64,000 bases of DNA from Chrysomallon squamiferum (GCA_012295275.1 CM022671.1:9260858-9324857); one strand, 5' to 3'; positions 24,701-37,603 are shown, numbered from the stretch's first letter. Numbers and translations: made by a program. The notes: generated by a model from the sequence alone, not told the origin.

Positions 24701-25770
24701 TTTCTATTATATAATATTGCTGTTGAGTATCAAACCTGCATGAAAAGAAGAAGAAAAAAAAAAAAAAAAGAAAAGAAAAAAGAATACAGGAAAAAAAATA
24801 TCTGAAGAGGTGACATTTAAAATCTTCCCATTTTATTAATTACTGATATTTGCATGTAAACATAATCTGAGATTAGTCACAGCTGATTAATGACATTTTA
24901 AAGTTTATATAATGACAGATTAACTTTAATTAATGACATTTTAATTAACTGTAAGGATGGATTAATTTGTCGTGATCATTATTTTCCTGTAATTAAATTC
25001 ACCACTCATCCATGTTACGTAAGCAAGACAAACTAATTATTGTGATTTTCTAAAATTGCTTTCTGAGTCTTTCAAACAAACCAAAGCAAATGTTAGAGTG
25101 AACTGAGTGGTGGAATCAATCTTTTATTTCTTTTTTCAACACAAAGAGGGAAATTAAATAAACAACATTCCACTCTGACCCACATGTCAAAAGAATAAAA
25201 AAAGTATAATACAAATAAATCATAATTTTAAAAAGAAACCTCTACATTATTTTGAAAACATGATGAAAACAATAACTAGAATTAGAAGAAGAAGAAGAAG
25301 AAAAATGTGATTTAATGATGGTAAGGAAATATATATTCCCTTATTTCACATTCCATCACTGAATTTCTTAACTATTTTCCAAATAAAATCTGATTGAAGC
25401 AAACAAGAAAACTATAAATGTTATTGGGAGGTATGATTGAATCATAAATATCTATTTTTAGTCAATATAAAACCTATAAACTAAGTCCCATCATTGCATG
25501 TTAAGAATTATATACTGTCTGTAGGAAATTCTTCTATAAAGGAAACTCATATTAGTTTGTGCTTTAGTACTGTCCAGGGTAAACTAAAATCACTGGAAAA
25601 CTAATTAAAGTCATAAAGTGTGTGTGTGCACAAGGGATAAACTGATTACGATCAGGAATGAAAAAAAAAAAAGAGTTCCTTGTGCATACCAAGAAAGCTT
25701 TAATACAGTTGAAATTACTCACCATTTTATTGATCATTACCATGCCATTTCTTAACAAATTGACATGTAT
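21774..25770. other. Intergenic DNA
   Basis: No gene is recognised. Around 22860-22920 a sequence resembling a tRNA B box (GTTCAAATCTC) could mark a decayed SINE, but no A box or tail confirms it. An AAT run lies at about 24165-24190, and a purine-rich A/G tract at about 24747-24795. The region from 22050 to 22450 is somewhat less AT-rich. Confidence 0.45.
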
Positions 25771-26420
25771 TCTTCACCTGCAAATCAGACATGTGTCAGA
25801 AGATGAATTTTAAAAGAGTGCAGTTGGATGGGTAACAGGGAATTGGATGGCAGACAGGGAAGTTGGATAGGAAATTGGTATGGATGGATGAAATGGTCAG
25901 GAATACACAGGTAGATGGTGGATGTGTGAAAGATGGATAATTAACTTCCAGCTACAAACAAGTTTAAAAAAAAAAATATGACTAAGTTTCAAACAAAGGA
26001 ATTAGGTGGGTAAATAGGAAAGAAAACTAAATAGGAACTTGGTATAGATATATGATATGTAACAGTTGGGTTTATAACTTCATCTGCAAACCAGCTTGGC
26101 TTTAAAAGATGAACTAAAAAAAATAAAAAATAAGTATTTGAAAAGGAAAAGGAGATGGGAAATATTGGATGGGAAGCTGGTATAGATGGATGAAGTGCTT
26201 GTAGATTATATGAAGATGTAGTGACACACAGCTATATATCTTCGGTTTGTATTAAAAGATGTTTAGTAATTCAAAGGAATTTGACAGAAGAGACAAGTAA
26301 GGTGTTAATCAGAAAACTGACAGAAGCTTAGATTAATAGATAAAATAGTTATGTAAATGTGGTAATACAGAGATGGATAATTATGTTCTAAATGCAAATA
26401 AGACATATGTTAATGGAGAT
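25771..26420. repeat. Degenerate tandem repeat, unit about 133-174 bp, four to five copies
   Basis: Related segments begin near 25772, 25945, 26078, 26238 and 26387. Each starts with a CTTC..CTGCAAA..AAG-like part. The inner part carries GGAA-TTGG-ATGG-type words, TGGTATAGATGGATGAA and GATGGATAATT. Copies are strongly diverged with indels, which points to an old array. No open frame runs through it. Confidence 0.65.
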
Positions 26421-29101
26421 ACTGGGTTAGAACATTTAGACCGGTTCATCACTCAGAAAGTTCTGAGAGGATGGAATCATGAAGGTGCCTCAAAGTGGAA
26501 CAAAACTGTACATAATTACATGGTTAAATAAATCTGTACAAATATCTAAGTGTTGTCTTTGAATTTCATTTAAAAACACTATGAACTTTTGTTCCAGCTC
26601 AATATTTTAAAGCAAACAAATCAGATAAACAGGTGAGAATGGTAAATACACTTGTACACAGAGTGCTATTTGGACAGGTGATAAGATAAACTGATATGAT
26701 AGCCAATATTGTGTACTCAGATGTATATGTGTGTGTATTAATATAGTGTGGATAACAGTCAGTGTGTTATTCCTGTACCTATTTACCTCTGACAGCTGAT
26801 ATAATTACAATGTTCACTGATTTCCATGCATGGTTAATTGATGGTATTAGACAGTGAATATATTTTATATGGGAAATCATGTCTGGATGTGTTCGTGTGG
26901 AACAAATTTAGTTGTTAGATATATAAGACTTGTTCTATTATCAGATTTGGCATTGACGTGACTATATCAGATGTGAAAACAGATCATATCCAGGCAGTAC
27001 TCAAGATTACATCTATGTATAAATGAACAATTAAAATAACAAACAAACAAACAAAAAATAAATAAATAAATAAAAAATCACATAACAGTTATTCTTGTAT
27101 ACTATCAGAATTTATATATTTTTAAAAACACCCCTCAAACAAAACAACTATAAGTTGAATTATAAATCTTATTTTTACAAACTTTAGAAAGTTTAAATAA
27201 AGTAAGAAGCAAAGTAGATTTTTAAAGTTTAAAGAAGTATATAGATGTATTACAAACATTCTTTAAATTAAATTGTGTACTCTACAGCTTTTTCCTATAA
27301 TAATGATTTCAACTAAGTTTAGACACTAACTAACTGCTTTACTCTGAATAGAAACTCAAGCCTGTAATTGTGATATCCAAATTAGAGAGCGACTTTCTTT
27401 AAAGAACATTGTCATACAAAAATCACTATAGTAATAAAAGCTGTTTTTTGTGTGAATACATCTGTACAAAAGGCAACTCTAAATATAGAGATTGTGTACA
27501 GCTACAGACCAACTGGAAGAAAAATCAATGACAACTCAAAGGAAACTTTCCAAATAAAAGTGGCATATTAATTTAATATTTGGTGTGCAATACATCTTTT
27601 ATATAAGCTGGTATTATTAACTTGATATTTACACCTCATGACCCATAAAGCTTTTACTGCAACTTTTTTGTTGTTGTTGTTATTAACATGTAAGTCTTGT
27701 AATTTGGAATTCCCATGTAGCTGACTTGAAATACTGAGACACTGTAAGACAATGGATACAAACAACAACAAAATCCTTTCATGTTTTATATCATTATTGG
27801 ATTTGGATGCTATAGAAGAAGAAGACAGAAAAAGAACTAAGCATTTTTGAAATAAGTTTTGTTAATCTTGTTTTGCAGGCAACACCTTTGGCATTCATAA
27901 GACATCAGTCAATTTGCAAGTCTTTCTGCCTTTTCATCTAAAATAAATGCAAAGTGATGAAAATTTTATAGGATATATTTTTCTTTGATACAGATGAATA
28001 TTATTGAATATAAAGTTAAAATGATGTGTGTGTGTGTTTGTGTGGTAATATTTTTGAGTGTATGTTTAATATATCTGCGTGTGCATATTTCATCATTTAA
28101 AATATAAATATTCCCTGTGCAGATGTTCAGAAAAAACATATTACTAAAGAACATTTACTTACTCATTTATCATATTTTACTTCTATTTTAAAAATTTTTT
28201 TTATATCTACAGTACAGAATTAAATTATTCAAAATAATCTGTTTTATAAATATATTCATCTTTTGTATTTCAAAATTATTACTTATACCTGTCATACTGA
28301 ATTTATATAAAAAGATACAGAAATAAACTATTAAGAAAAACAAAGAAAATATTTTTTTTTTACAAAGCATTTATTTTTAAAGTAATTAGTTGGCATATCC
28401 AGTTATGTGTGTTTTCACATTATGAACAATAAGACAAAAACCATTGTAAGTGTTTTAAAAATAAACCCATTTATTAATGTCTCTTATTTCATAAACTCAT
28501 TTGCCTGAACAGTATCTATTTAATCTTATTTCTTCCTTTAAAAAGCAAAAAAATAAAATCTGGAATAATCAGATTTTATAACTGCTTTCTAATACTGTAA
28601 ATGAATTTGATGACACCAGCTTAATGGTTGCTGGATCAATCCTTAGCACTTCCATTAGGTTATTCCTGCTCCAGCTAGAACAGTATAACTGATATTAAAG
28701 GCAATGGTATATAAATTCATTCTCTATCAGCTACTGGCTGTTAAATATTTTGATATTTAAATAACAAAAGAAATAACTTTTAATTTGCATTTTGTCAAAA
28801 TAGAAAAACATACACTATATGGCTGTTGATTGGAGCACTGGATAACTACATCAATAAGGCAGATGAAGAAATCTGATCCTATGACCCATCACATCTGAAG
28901 TGAAAATCTAAGCAACAAGCTTTTGTTTACTCCCTGAACTGAAAGTTAATTCTTTTCTGACTTTTTAAGGTTCATTAATTCATTTGCTTGGTTTGGCTAT
29001 GTGGTTTTAATTTTTGTGTGTTACAGAGAAAGAGAAAAGTAGACAGATACTGCATGTGAGAAAGATTAATGCACAAAGATAGAGAGAAAAGTGAAAGAGT
29101 G

Positions 29102-29104
<3 letters not shown>
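26421..29104. other. Intergenic AT-rich DNA
   Basis: No gene is seen. An AAAC/AAAT tetranucleotide run lies at about 27037-27075. A tRNA-B-box-like GGATCAATCCTTAGCA near 28632 is a weak SINE hint. Short minus-strand frames around 27570-28370 are low-complexity. Confidence 0.45.

Positions 29105-29156
<52 letters not shown>
29105..29156. repeat. Pure GA microsatellite, 26 units
   Basis: This is an uninterrupted GA run of 52 bases with purines on the + strand. The overlapping plus-strand frame is Arg-Glu translation of the repeat, not a gene. Confidence 0.97.
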
Positions 29157-29158
<2 letters not shown>

Positions 29159-30480
29159 CAGAAAATTAGCTGTTTTAGCCATATGAAATTCCATATTTGT
29201 CTGATAGTAAAGAGATCAAAACTGTTCCTTATTAATTATTACTACTGTAATTTTCAGACAGTCTAAATGAAATGAAAACACACAAATGAAATAAGACCTG
29301 TAATCACTAGGCTATTTCACAAATCCCTTCATTAATTAAAAATACTTTCTCTTTTCACAGAGTGCAGTTCAAGCTTTAATGTATTATTTACCTTATTAAC
29401 TTATGCTGTTTAAGGACATTTAAGTTTCCTTACTTCACACACAATGGTGTTACATATCAGTGGCAACCAGGACAGAATATGTTTTCACAAAGATAAGCTG
29501 GCTCAGAGAAAGAAAAAGAATGACAGAAAGAGAATGAGTGAGAGAGACAGAATTAAAGAGAAATAAAGTCAGAATGAAGGAAAAAGAGTAAAGGAGGGAA
29601 AGAAAGAGAGAGAAAAAGAAACAGAACAAAAGAGAGAGAATTCTAATTTGCTTATTTATGCCTGCAAAAATGAAGTGTGGAAAAGCTTGTTTTTAAAATG
29701 TAGAAATGGAAATAACAATATCGGTTAAAGACAGAGATAAGATGTCTATTGAGTTCAGATATTTATGAGACCAAAAGATTATAAACATAACATAACAAAA
29801 GTTAACGTTCACTTTATCTTTCTTTAAATCTATCCCATTGTTCTGCATTTCTATGCTTATGATTCTGACAAATGTGAATTTCATTCTTTCTAGATTAAAA
29901 CCAAAATTGCTTCCTGGTTTTAATTTTTTAATTATTATTTATTATTCTTGTCAATGAAAAATTCTCTCCTTTATATTTTCTACTAAATTCTCAGATTATC
30001 AATTCTAAATACTTTATCAAAAATGATTACTTAATTTTAACAAGTAATAATAAAAAAAAAAAATTTAAACAAGAATTACAACAAATAGTTGCAGTATTAT
30101 TATTTTTTTTTTTTCTTACTTTTCAGGCAGGAAAAATTGGTTAACTATGTTTATTTTTTTCTCCCAGTGTAAAAATTCAAACTTCTCAAACTTCAAAATA
30201 AAAGCCAGAATGAAAAGTTAAACTTTTTTTTATTATTATTTTTTAAATAGATTTCTAATGTTCACCAAACCTTTGATGACCCAATTAGCTCAACATGATA
30301 CATTAAAATAGCTGTTGGCTACTATAAGAAACATGTGGACGTTTTTAAAAGCTGGTACCACAGTTAAGCCATGTATTTATTTGACAGTCGTCTCAAATGT
30401 CATCTTATTGATTTTCAGAAGGTGTTCAAATTACAAGCTTTTCCATCAAAATAACTCTCAAAATGGCTGTATTTTTTAAC
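29157..30480. other. Intergenic DNA with a purine-rich tract
   Basis: No gene is seen. From about 29503 to 29641 the + strand is almost all purine, with degenerate AGAAAGAGAG-like composition. Beyond that it is ordinary AT-rich DNA. Confidence 0.55.
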
Positions 30481-30484
30481 ACAG

Positions 30485-30860
30485 CTAGGTGAGAGAAAAA
30501 GTGAGAGAACAGAAATAGAGAGAGAAACACATACTGTGAGAGTGTTCTGATGTGGAAAGAATTCAATAGTGAAGTTGTAAGTTGTGTCAGTAATAGACAT
30601 ACAGAAATCAGCTAATATAAAGACAGACAGACATAGATATACATAATTATATGCTAACATACACACACACACACACACACACACATACAAGTACACAAAC
30701 ACAAAGGTAGATAAATAAATCAACAGCAAACAGGAAAGAAAGTGTGAGAGAAAGAGTCTGTGTTCATGTGTGTGTTCATGTGTGTTGTCAGTGTGAGAAA
30801 AACCTAAAGAGAAAGAAACAAATAAATGGATTATTAGAGTCAGAAAAGACAGAAAAACAG
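30485..30860. repeat. GA-rich and CA microsatellite cluster
   Basis: Degenerate GAGAGAAA tracts surround a CA run at 30661-30685, with further GTGAGAGAAAGAG stretches at about 30735-30755. The 163-codon minus-strand frame across this block is a Leu/Ser/Val/Cys-rich translation of the repeats and is not accepted as a gene. Confidence 0.75.
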
Positions 30861-31319
30861 AGTAGTCAAGCAGTGGTTTCAGCATCATACAAGAAACCCA
30901 TCTCAATATTTAAAAGTTGAAATATGAATCAATACAAAAATTAAATTACTGAAATAGAAATGAAAAATAAAAATAAATACTTTTAGGATTATATTATCAG
31001 CATTAATTTCTGAGTGAAATAAAATCAAATAAAGGCAGGGAGAGAAAAAAACTGTTTCTCGAAGTGATATGGATTATAACAGTTCATGAGCGAAATTTAA
31101 TTTTTACGTCATTAGTTACACGTAAGTTGATTTTATGATGTGTTTGGCTGAACTCAAGAAATAAAAAGCTCAAAACATTTTAAGATATCCTGTATGCTGC
31201 AAATTTCAGTATATCCATTTGCTTTTTATGAGTCCTGTTTGTTAAAGATGTAAATTTTATTTAATAATCTTTTCAAATTATAAAAATTTGATTGAAAAAC
31301 CAGTTGAAGATACATCTTT

Positions 31320-31560
31320 ATTAGCTGATTCATTTGTTAGTTGTCTGTGTCAGAAGATTTTATGTAGGTGCATAAATTTTAAGACAAAGAATTTTTTTTT
31401 AAAATTCATTATTTGCTCACTTGTTTGTTGGGAGTCTGTGTAAGATGACTGGTTGGGTGGGTAAATCTTCAGACACATTGAAATAAAGAAACCTAGAACA
31501 AAATTATTATCTGCTCACTCATTTGTTCAGTGTCTGGGTGTGAAAACTGCAGAAAGTCAA
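31320..31560. repeat. Three-copy tandem repeat, unit about 87-96 bp
   Basis: Related blocks start near 31320, 31407 and 31503. Each reads roughly ATTAT-TGCTCACT-CATTTGTT-GTGTCTGTGT followed by AGA/GAAGAT or an equivalent. Copies are diverged, and there is no coding frame. Confidence 0.7.
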
Positions 31561-32044
31561 AACAGACATACTGAAAATGAGATAAACAGAATGGACAGAC
31601 AGACAGCAGACAAGTATGTAATTTTATACATTAACACTTCACTGTGACATACACAGACATAGTATAGAGATGGCTTGTTACAAGAGACATCAAAAGGTTT
31701 AGTATTGTTATATATGTTAAAATGGGTATTCTTCAACCAGAAGGTTTGCTTCTGCTTTGATGCATGAGCAATATTAACAGTACTGTTGTATATAAAATAG
31801 AGTTAAACTTTATCATATTGCATAATACTTTATCACATGGTATACTTGTTTATCGTGTGACATCTTCTATATTGAAAAATGAAGAAATATTTTATTTAAC
31901 TGTGATTTCAGTAAATTTTGAATTATTTATATGTTTAAGGATCACGAGAAAAGAATCTTGCCAATGCATTGAGTGCACCTTCTTTTATGATTAGCAGCAA
32001 GGGAACCTTTATATGAATCTTTCCAAAGACAGGACAGAATATTC

Positions 32045-32103
32045 AAGATAAAGAGAAAGAGACACAGACAGATACACACACACACACACACACACACACA
32101 GAG

Positions 32104-32171
<68 letters not shown>
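32045..32171. repeat. Compound CA / GA microsatellite
   Basis: A pure CA run (about 32074-32100) passes through GAGACACACACA into a pure GA run of about 60 bases ending near 32170. The minus-strand frame covering it is a Ser-Leu/Val-Cys repeat artefact. Confidence 0.97.
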
Positions 32172-32174
<3 letters not shown>

Positions 32175-33055
32175 CCCAGAAATGCAAGTCAGTTATGCAT
32201 GTGTCAAAGGTTACCTATGTAATGAAAATTGATTTTATTGTTGTTTATCGAGAACACAAAGAAACAACATCGTTGACATTTTAAAACTAATTATTAACTG
32301 ACTATAAGATGTAATTTAACTTCATCACAGAAAACTTGAAGATTGATTTATTATGGAACAGTAAGAAGAAAGTATTGGATTTTAATCCTTTTCATGTTTA
32401 CCCAGTTTTTTCAGTGAACAATAATGTTTGTAGGTGCATGGTCTGTTTAGTAATTGTCTCTTGCTCTTATGACACATGAACATGATTCTGTCTTCTCTGT
32501 GTTAATGTTTTGTTGTGCAAGATACAACAGAAATGTAAGACAGGAATGTTAATATTTATAATTACTGATTTCCATAACAGCTTTTCTTATGTTGAACAAG
32601 CAGTCTGAGCCATGATTATGTATGAATATTTACATGTGAATCTGCATGTTTGTACTGAATGAATGTGAGTGTATGTTTGTATCTTTGTGTAAATAAGATG
32701 GAATCTAGATGATAAAGCCTGAAATATGAGATTCTTTCACTTTTTCCATTTTGTTCTTCTTTCTTTCTTGAAAATCAGAATAACCAGAATACTCTAATAA
32801 AATTATGACTTTAAAAATAATAATAATTTATTGTTGAATAAATGACAAGTGAAAAAAAAAAAAAAAAAAAAAAAAAAATGAAAGGAAGAAGAAATTATAA
32901 ATATTTTATGACCATCGATAGGCACATACATGTGAGCATTTCAAGTTGTAGTCTCTCTCTGTATAAATATTTTATTAATATTATTTAATATATTTGTTAA
33001 GGTGCACTCCAGCAATAAATAAAATAACCTTGAGATTTTGTTTGTTTATGTATAC

Positions 33056-33060
<5 letters not shown>
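32172..33060. other. Intergenic DNA with long poly-A
   Basis: No gene is seen. A pure poly-A run of 27 bases lies at 32852-32878. It could be the tail of a decayed retroposon, but no retroposon body is recognisable in front of it. Confidence 0.5.

Positions 33061-33103
<43 letters not shown>
33061..33103. repeat. Compound TA / GA microsatellite
   Basis: A short TATA run passes directly into a pure GA run of about 32 bases, with purines on the + strand. Confidence 0.95.
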
Positions 33104-33104
<1 letters not shown>

Positions 33105-33640
33105 ATTAAAGATTTTGTCTGCATATTAGGAAGAGTAAATGAGCTTCAGTTCTTAATTATTATGATTGAGTTCAGACTGAATTAGATGTGACTGTGTTAC
33201 ACAGAGAGTCTATTGATTTCAGTCAACATGTCTTCTTTCTTACCATTTTTCTTCTTTCAAAGTTTACAGTTAACAAAAAATTAAAAAGAAAATTCTATTA
33301 AGAGAAGAAAAAAAGAAAAGAAATAAAATGGAACAAATATAAAAAGAGTATGACAGCATGAAAGCTATGTTTAACCACATTTCTTTAAATTTATAAATTT
33401 TCTACACTTTTTGTTATTACTGGCTGAGAATCCTTTATCTGAAATGTGTGAAACTGGAATTGTTCTGGATCTTGAAATATAAGGAGACAGCCTGAGAACA
33501 GTCTAAATACAAATTACATTTATATTTCATATATAGCTTATACAAATAGTCCTGAGAATTTTTTATGTAATATATTTAATAATTCTAAAATAAAGTTGTG
33601 TATTCAAAATAATCTGAAAATTGTAAAATATCTTTATTTC

Positions 33641-33850
33641 TGTGATTGCCATTAAACTGTGATTGCCATTAACCAAAATAAATAAATAAATAAATATATA
33701 AATAAACAAACAAACAAACAAACAAATAAATCAAATCTAAAAAAATAACAAGGAACACACACACACACATAAAAAAAGAATATATATATATATACACACA
33801 CACACACATATATATAAAATAATAATAATAATAAAATAAAAAAAAGATAC
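33641..33850. repeat. Microsatellite cluster with a 17 bp duplication
   Basis: TGTGATTGCCATTAA occurs twice in tandem at about 33641-33672. It is followed by AAAT then AAAC tetranucleotides (about 33676-33730), a CA run, a TA-CA-TA run (about 33781-33817) and an AAT run. Several separate slippage-prone motifs are packed into 200 bases. Confidence 0.9.
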
Positions 33851-34734
33851 AAAAAAAAAGAAGAAAAAGAATTAAAAAATACTTAGCAAAAAAACTTTTT
33901 TATCAGCCCTTGGGACAGGACAAAACCATCTTTGACTTGACACTATTATTTTATTAATGGATGAAGGATTAATCTTGACGTAATGGTAAAAAAAAAAAAA
34001 AAAATTAAATAAAATTAAAAAAAAGAAGAAAAGAAAAATTATAAAAGAAAACAAATCTTACTTTTTATAGGTTTAGTTAATCATTCACAGCAAAACAGAC
34101 ATAATTCATAAGACTTAATGATAAAATAAGGATATACTTTATGTGTAAAATAGTTTTATTACTAGAAGGGGAAAAATTAAAAGAGAATAGAATAGAAAAA
34201 TATAGAAATGAAAATAATAATAATAATAATGTCTTAGTGACAGACCTGGGGTTCTATTTGCAATCACTTGTTGATTGTAAATAAAGTTTACCTCTTTTTC
34301 TTGTTTATTAATTATTTTATTATTAAATTGTGCCTTTTATTTGTTTTTGTTTCAAATATTAATAAAAATAATGGAAATAAATAAATAAATTAAAATATAA
34401 CTTAAAAAATATTTCATAATTCTAATTCTTTAAATTTTTTCTGCATATGATTGAATACATTTAGGAGTCAGAGCAATTTAAAAAATAATATTTTTTATTT
34501 TTATTTTATTTGGTTTGTTTGTTGTTGGTTTTTTTGGTGGTTTTGTTTGTTTTTTTGTTTGTTGCTGTAATAACTACTTAATAAGGATATCACATCTAAT
34601 GGTGATTATCATAAAATAACAAATTTTCAGTACAGTCACTGACATTAAGTTTGACATATTTGATTTTAAAGATTAATTTGTGTCAACATGAAGATGATGA
34701 TTGTGATGATGAAGACAATGATTACCTGTATGAT
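33851..34734. other. Intergenic AT-rich DNA
   Basis: This is A-rich DNA with a poly-A run near 33988-34005, an AAT run at about 34215-34230 and a GTTT-rich stretch at about 34510-34565. No gene is seen. Confidence 0.5.
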
Positions 34735-34848
34735 CTGTATTATTATTATTATTTTTTTATTTATTATTACCAGTGTTATTACCAATGTTATTATTATTAT
34801 TACTACTACTACTGCTGTTATATTAATGCATTATTATTATCCTTTTAC
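34735..34848. repeat. ATT / ACT trinucleotide repeat region
   Basis: Interrupted TAT and TAC trinucleotides run through this region, reading as Tyr- and Cys-rich in one frame. It is a low-complexity repeat, not a protein gene. Confidence 0.85.
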
Positions 34849-35044
34849 AAGCAAATGGAACTGATGTAATTAATTTGTGAGTATTTGGCACATTGATCAA
34901 AGAAATGTAAATATAACAGATCAATGAACAATTATGATTTATGACTGATATGAATTAAACAAACAAGGCAATAAAAACTGCTTTACTTGAGATCCATGCA
35001 CCAGCTTATTTAATAACTAATAAATTTTAAATACATGTAGGATC

Positions 35045-35903
35045 CTTTTTTTTTAATGAACGTTGTTCTGAGTTCAGTTGCACTTGTTGTTGCAATAAGA
35101 AATAATAACACCTTTATTCCTTCTGTTTTCATTTTGCATGAAATCTCTGCAGCCTCCACTCAAACAATCCATTGTTTATCCATGCTCTCTTGTTGTTGAT
35201 GTATGTCATAATACAGATTATGGTGTCATGTTCTTAAAACAGTGTGGCTTCTTGCACTTCATTATAACTAAAGGTACATCTCCTGTCATCCTGCACATAG
35301 ACCCACTGCTAGTCTCTTCTTAGAGAGTTTACCACTAGCACACCATTTGCCTTTCATTTAAAGAGTTGCCTTTGTGAATTCCATGCAAAACAGATCTGTC
35401 TTGTCTGCATTGTAAATGTCCTTGGGAGCACACCTGTCACATACAACTAGCAACAGTGACTTCCAGTTATTTAGTGCAGTGACACTTTCATCACCTTGCT
35501 TCCCACTTAGTGACCTGTGAGGATGCTGTGTTGGTTTATACAGCCAATACTTTGATGCCTTGAAACTCCCTACATCCAAATCTTCAGAAATCTTTAACAA
35601 CCTTTCTTCAAATTAGGGGATCACTGACATTTATCTGTGAGCAGTGACATCTTGAAACAATTTATAAACCAACAGGTTATTATCCTCATTGCTTGTAACT
35701 TTTCTCTATCTTTTCTATCAGAGAATTGATTGCGTCATAATCTGCCAAGACATCCAGTTTTCCCTTTAAAATGCCAAGAAACTAATATCTCCCAAACCAA
35801 AACATTTTGCAATTTTTCTAGCACTTAATTTGGCTGCTTTTTTAATCACACCTACCTTCTGTTTCAGTCTTAAAATGATCAGCTTTTTGTGTTTAAGTGG
35901 CAT
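35045..35903 (-). pseudogene. Dead pogo/Tigger-type DNA transposase (Tc1/mariner superfamily)
   Basis: Read from an ATG at 35903, the minus strand gives a CENP-B-like N-terminal helix-turn-helix (KHKKL...QKV.VIKKAAKLS..KIAKCFG), then a second DNA-binding part with FEERLLKISEDL, FKASKYWL and LSGKQGDESV. The DDE domain starts at NWKS and APKDIYNADKTDLF, where the first catalytic Asp is kept. GKLSKKRLAVGLCA and VPLVIMKCKKPHCFKN follow. Continuing, YYD...WIV and KVLLFLIAT match the region of the second Asp, which is lost. The order agrees with Tigger transposases. Frameshifts occur near 35775, near 35695 and near 35290, and stops include TAA near 35629, 35606 and 35356 and a TGA near 35290. It cannot encode a working enzyme. 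A weak match to the next motif may extend it to about 34975. Terminal repeats were not found. Confidence 0.85.
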
Positions 35904-36460
35904 TTTGGAAGTAAATATCAGTAAAATAATTTCTTCTTAAGTTGATATGAAACACCAGTTATCTCAGGCAAGATACCCTCTAAAGAAATGATTGTCACTG
36001 ATGATTAGAATAAGGCAGCATTCATCTGGATTAAAAACACTAGTTAATTAATAAACATATGCATGCATTACTCATTACATAGGAATCATCTATTTTTTTT
36101 GGACAATCAGCTATCAGCACATGGTAACTTTGTTTGTGTGCCATTTAATTTTATGCTGGTGATGCAGTGCACCGTATGTAGTATAGGATTTAGTCTTCAT
36201 TACTATTTCATCCTTTTCTTTTTTAAATACTGCTATATGTCATTAATTAATCCTATTATATGTGCAGTGAATGCATTACTTCAACAGCAAAGACATGGTC
36301 GAGTCAAAGCTACCATGTGCATTTTGACCAGGCTTACTTGTATTGATTGCTAATTAACTGATGCTAAGTATCAAGTTAGGTATCTGTGATTTCAGATAAA
36401 ACAATCATTACACATACAGTACAACAGATTGTCACTAATTACCTGTATTTGCTTTCTAGT
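35904..36460. other. Likely 5' non-coding part or flank of the Tigger relic
   Basis: This region is less AT-rich than the surroundings, like the adjoining relic, and has no transposase match. A plus-strand frame at 36063-36353 has no known domain. Elements of this type have a leader between the terminal repeat and the ATG, so this may belong to the transposon. I could not find paired terminal repeats or TA target duplications. Confidence 0.3.
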
Positions 36461-37230
36461 AAGGTTACTGACCACTTTTACAGAAGATTAAAATTTTGCC
36501 ATACCACAAAGCTAATAAGAAATAAAATATTGAAAAATTGCTGACATTTTTATTTATGATTACCAATGTTTCATGATAAATTGCAGCAAAAGAACAAAAT
36601 AAATTGTGGCCTCTGGTTGCATAGAACTTGTGGTCTTCATATAGAGTTAAATTCCATAGCAAAATGTTGTATGGGACTTCAGAATAGCCCATCACGGATA
36701 GGAGGCCTTGAAAGCAGGTTTCACCAAACACACACACACACACACACATAAATTTAAATCAAACAAATGTTTTTAAAAATGTCTGTATTACATATAAATA
36801 TATTTCTACTGCAATGAAAAAATAATTCTTTTTTTAATATAAAAAAGAAATTTAAGGTTTAGCTTCTGGCTAGTCTGTATAACTTGAATAACACCAAAAG
36901 TATAGAAAATGCCTCTTGATGATCAGTTAACATTTTTAATAATACTAATAGCAAATAACCTATCTCTGTACTTTACTATTCCTGACAACAATAACACAAC
37001 AGTGCAATTAATAACAGTAATATTCAACACATCCATGAAATATTTGTTTATAAATTATGCAAATGACGCTTTTATCTGCAGATACATGTTAAATTAATGG
37101 TACAAAAACTGACCACAGGTCAATAAAAACCTTTAAGTGAGAAAATTCAGGGTCAAGTGTGTCAAGTACTAAAAAGTGCAAGTGAATTGATTTTATTTGG
37201 AAATATTATCAAGATAAAAGATACTAGGAC
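36461..37230. other. Intergenic DNA
   Basis: No gene is recognised. A CA run of about 20 bases lies at 36729-36748. The short frames on both strands have no family signature. Confidence 0.5.

Positions 37231-37258
<28 letters not shown>
37231..37258. repeat. Poly-A run, 28 bases
   Basis: This is an uninterrupted A homopolymer. No retroposon body is recognisable upstream. Confidence 0.97.
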
Positions 37259-37262
<4 letters not shown>

Positions 37263-37548
37263 AGTTAATTGTATTGGAAGATGTTTGTATCAGCATCATT
37301 AAATTGATAAAAATATCAAGGTGTTAATGATGTCTGAGCTGGTAATATTTAACTACAGATACAAAGTATTTCCAGATGTACATATGTAGGAAAAAGAAGT
37401 AGGTGGTGAAAAAAAAAAAAAAATCACTTCACTATTTTGAGACTGACTGGTTTTATAAAGTACATCTGCATTATCAGTGGACTTGTGTTTCTGGATGTGT
37501 GATTAATCTCCAAGACTGAAATGGACTTGATTTTTAAGTAGTGATTAA

Positions 37549-37568
37549 TATAATAATAACAATAATAA

Positions 37569-37603
<35 letters not shown>

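Noticed and set aside
30415-30906. A 163-codon minus-strand open frame
   Set aside because: It is translated from CA, GA and related repeats, giving Val-Cys, Ser-Leu and Leu-Phe runs, with no domain.
31942-32187. Minus-strand frame with Ser-Leu and Val-Cys runs
   Set aside because: It is a direct translation of the compound CA/GA microsatellite.
32852-32878. Long poly-A considered as a retroposon tail
   Set aside because: No body with LINE, SINE or processed-gene similarity and no target-site duplication were seen next to it.
35138-35323. Plus-strand frame over the Tigger relic
   Set aside because: It is the antisense of the transposase relic, which is recognised on the minus strand.
34630-36420. 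TACAGT-type words near 34631 and 36414 considered as Tigger terminal repeats
   Set aside because: They are in the same orientation and do not extend into matching inverted sequence.
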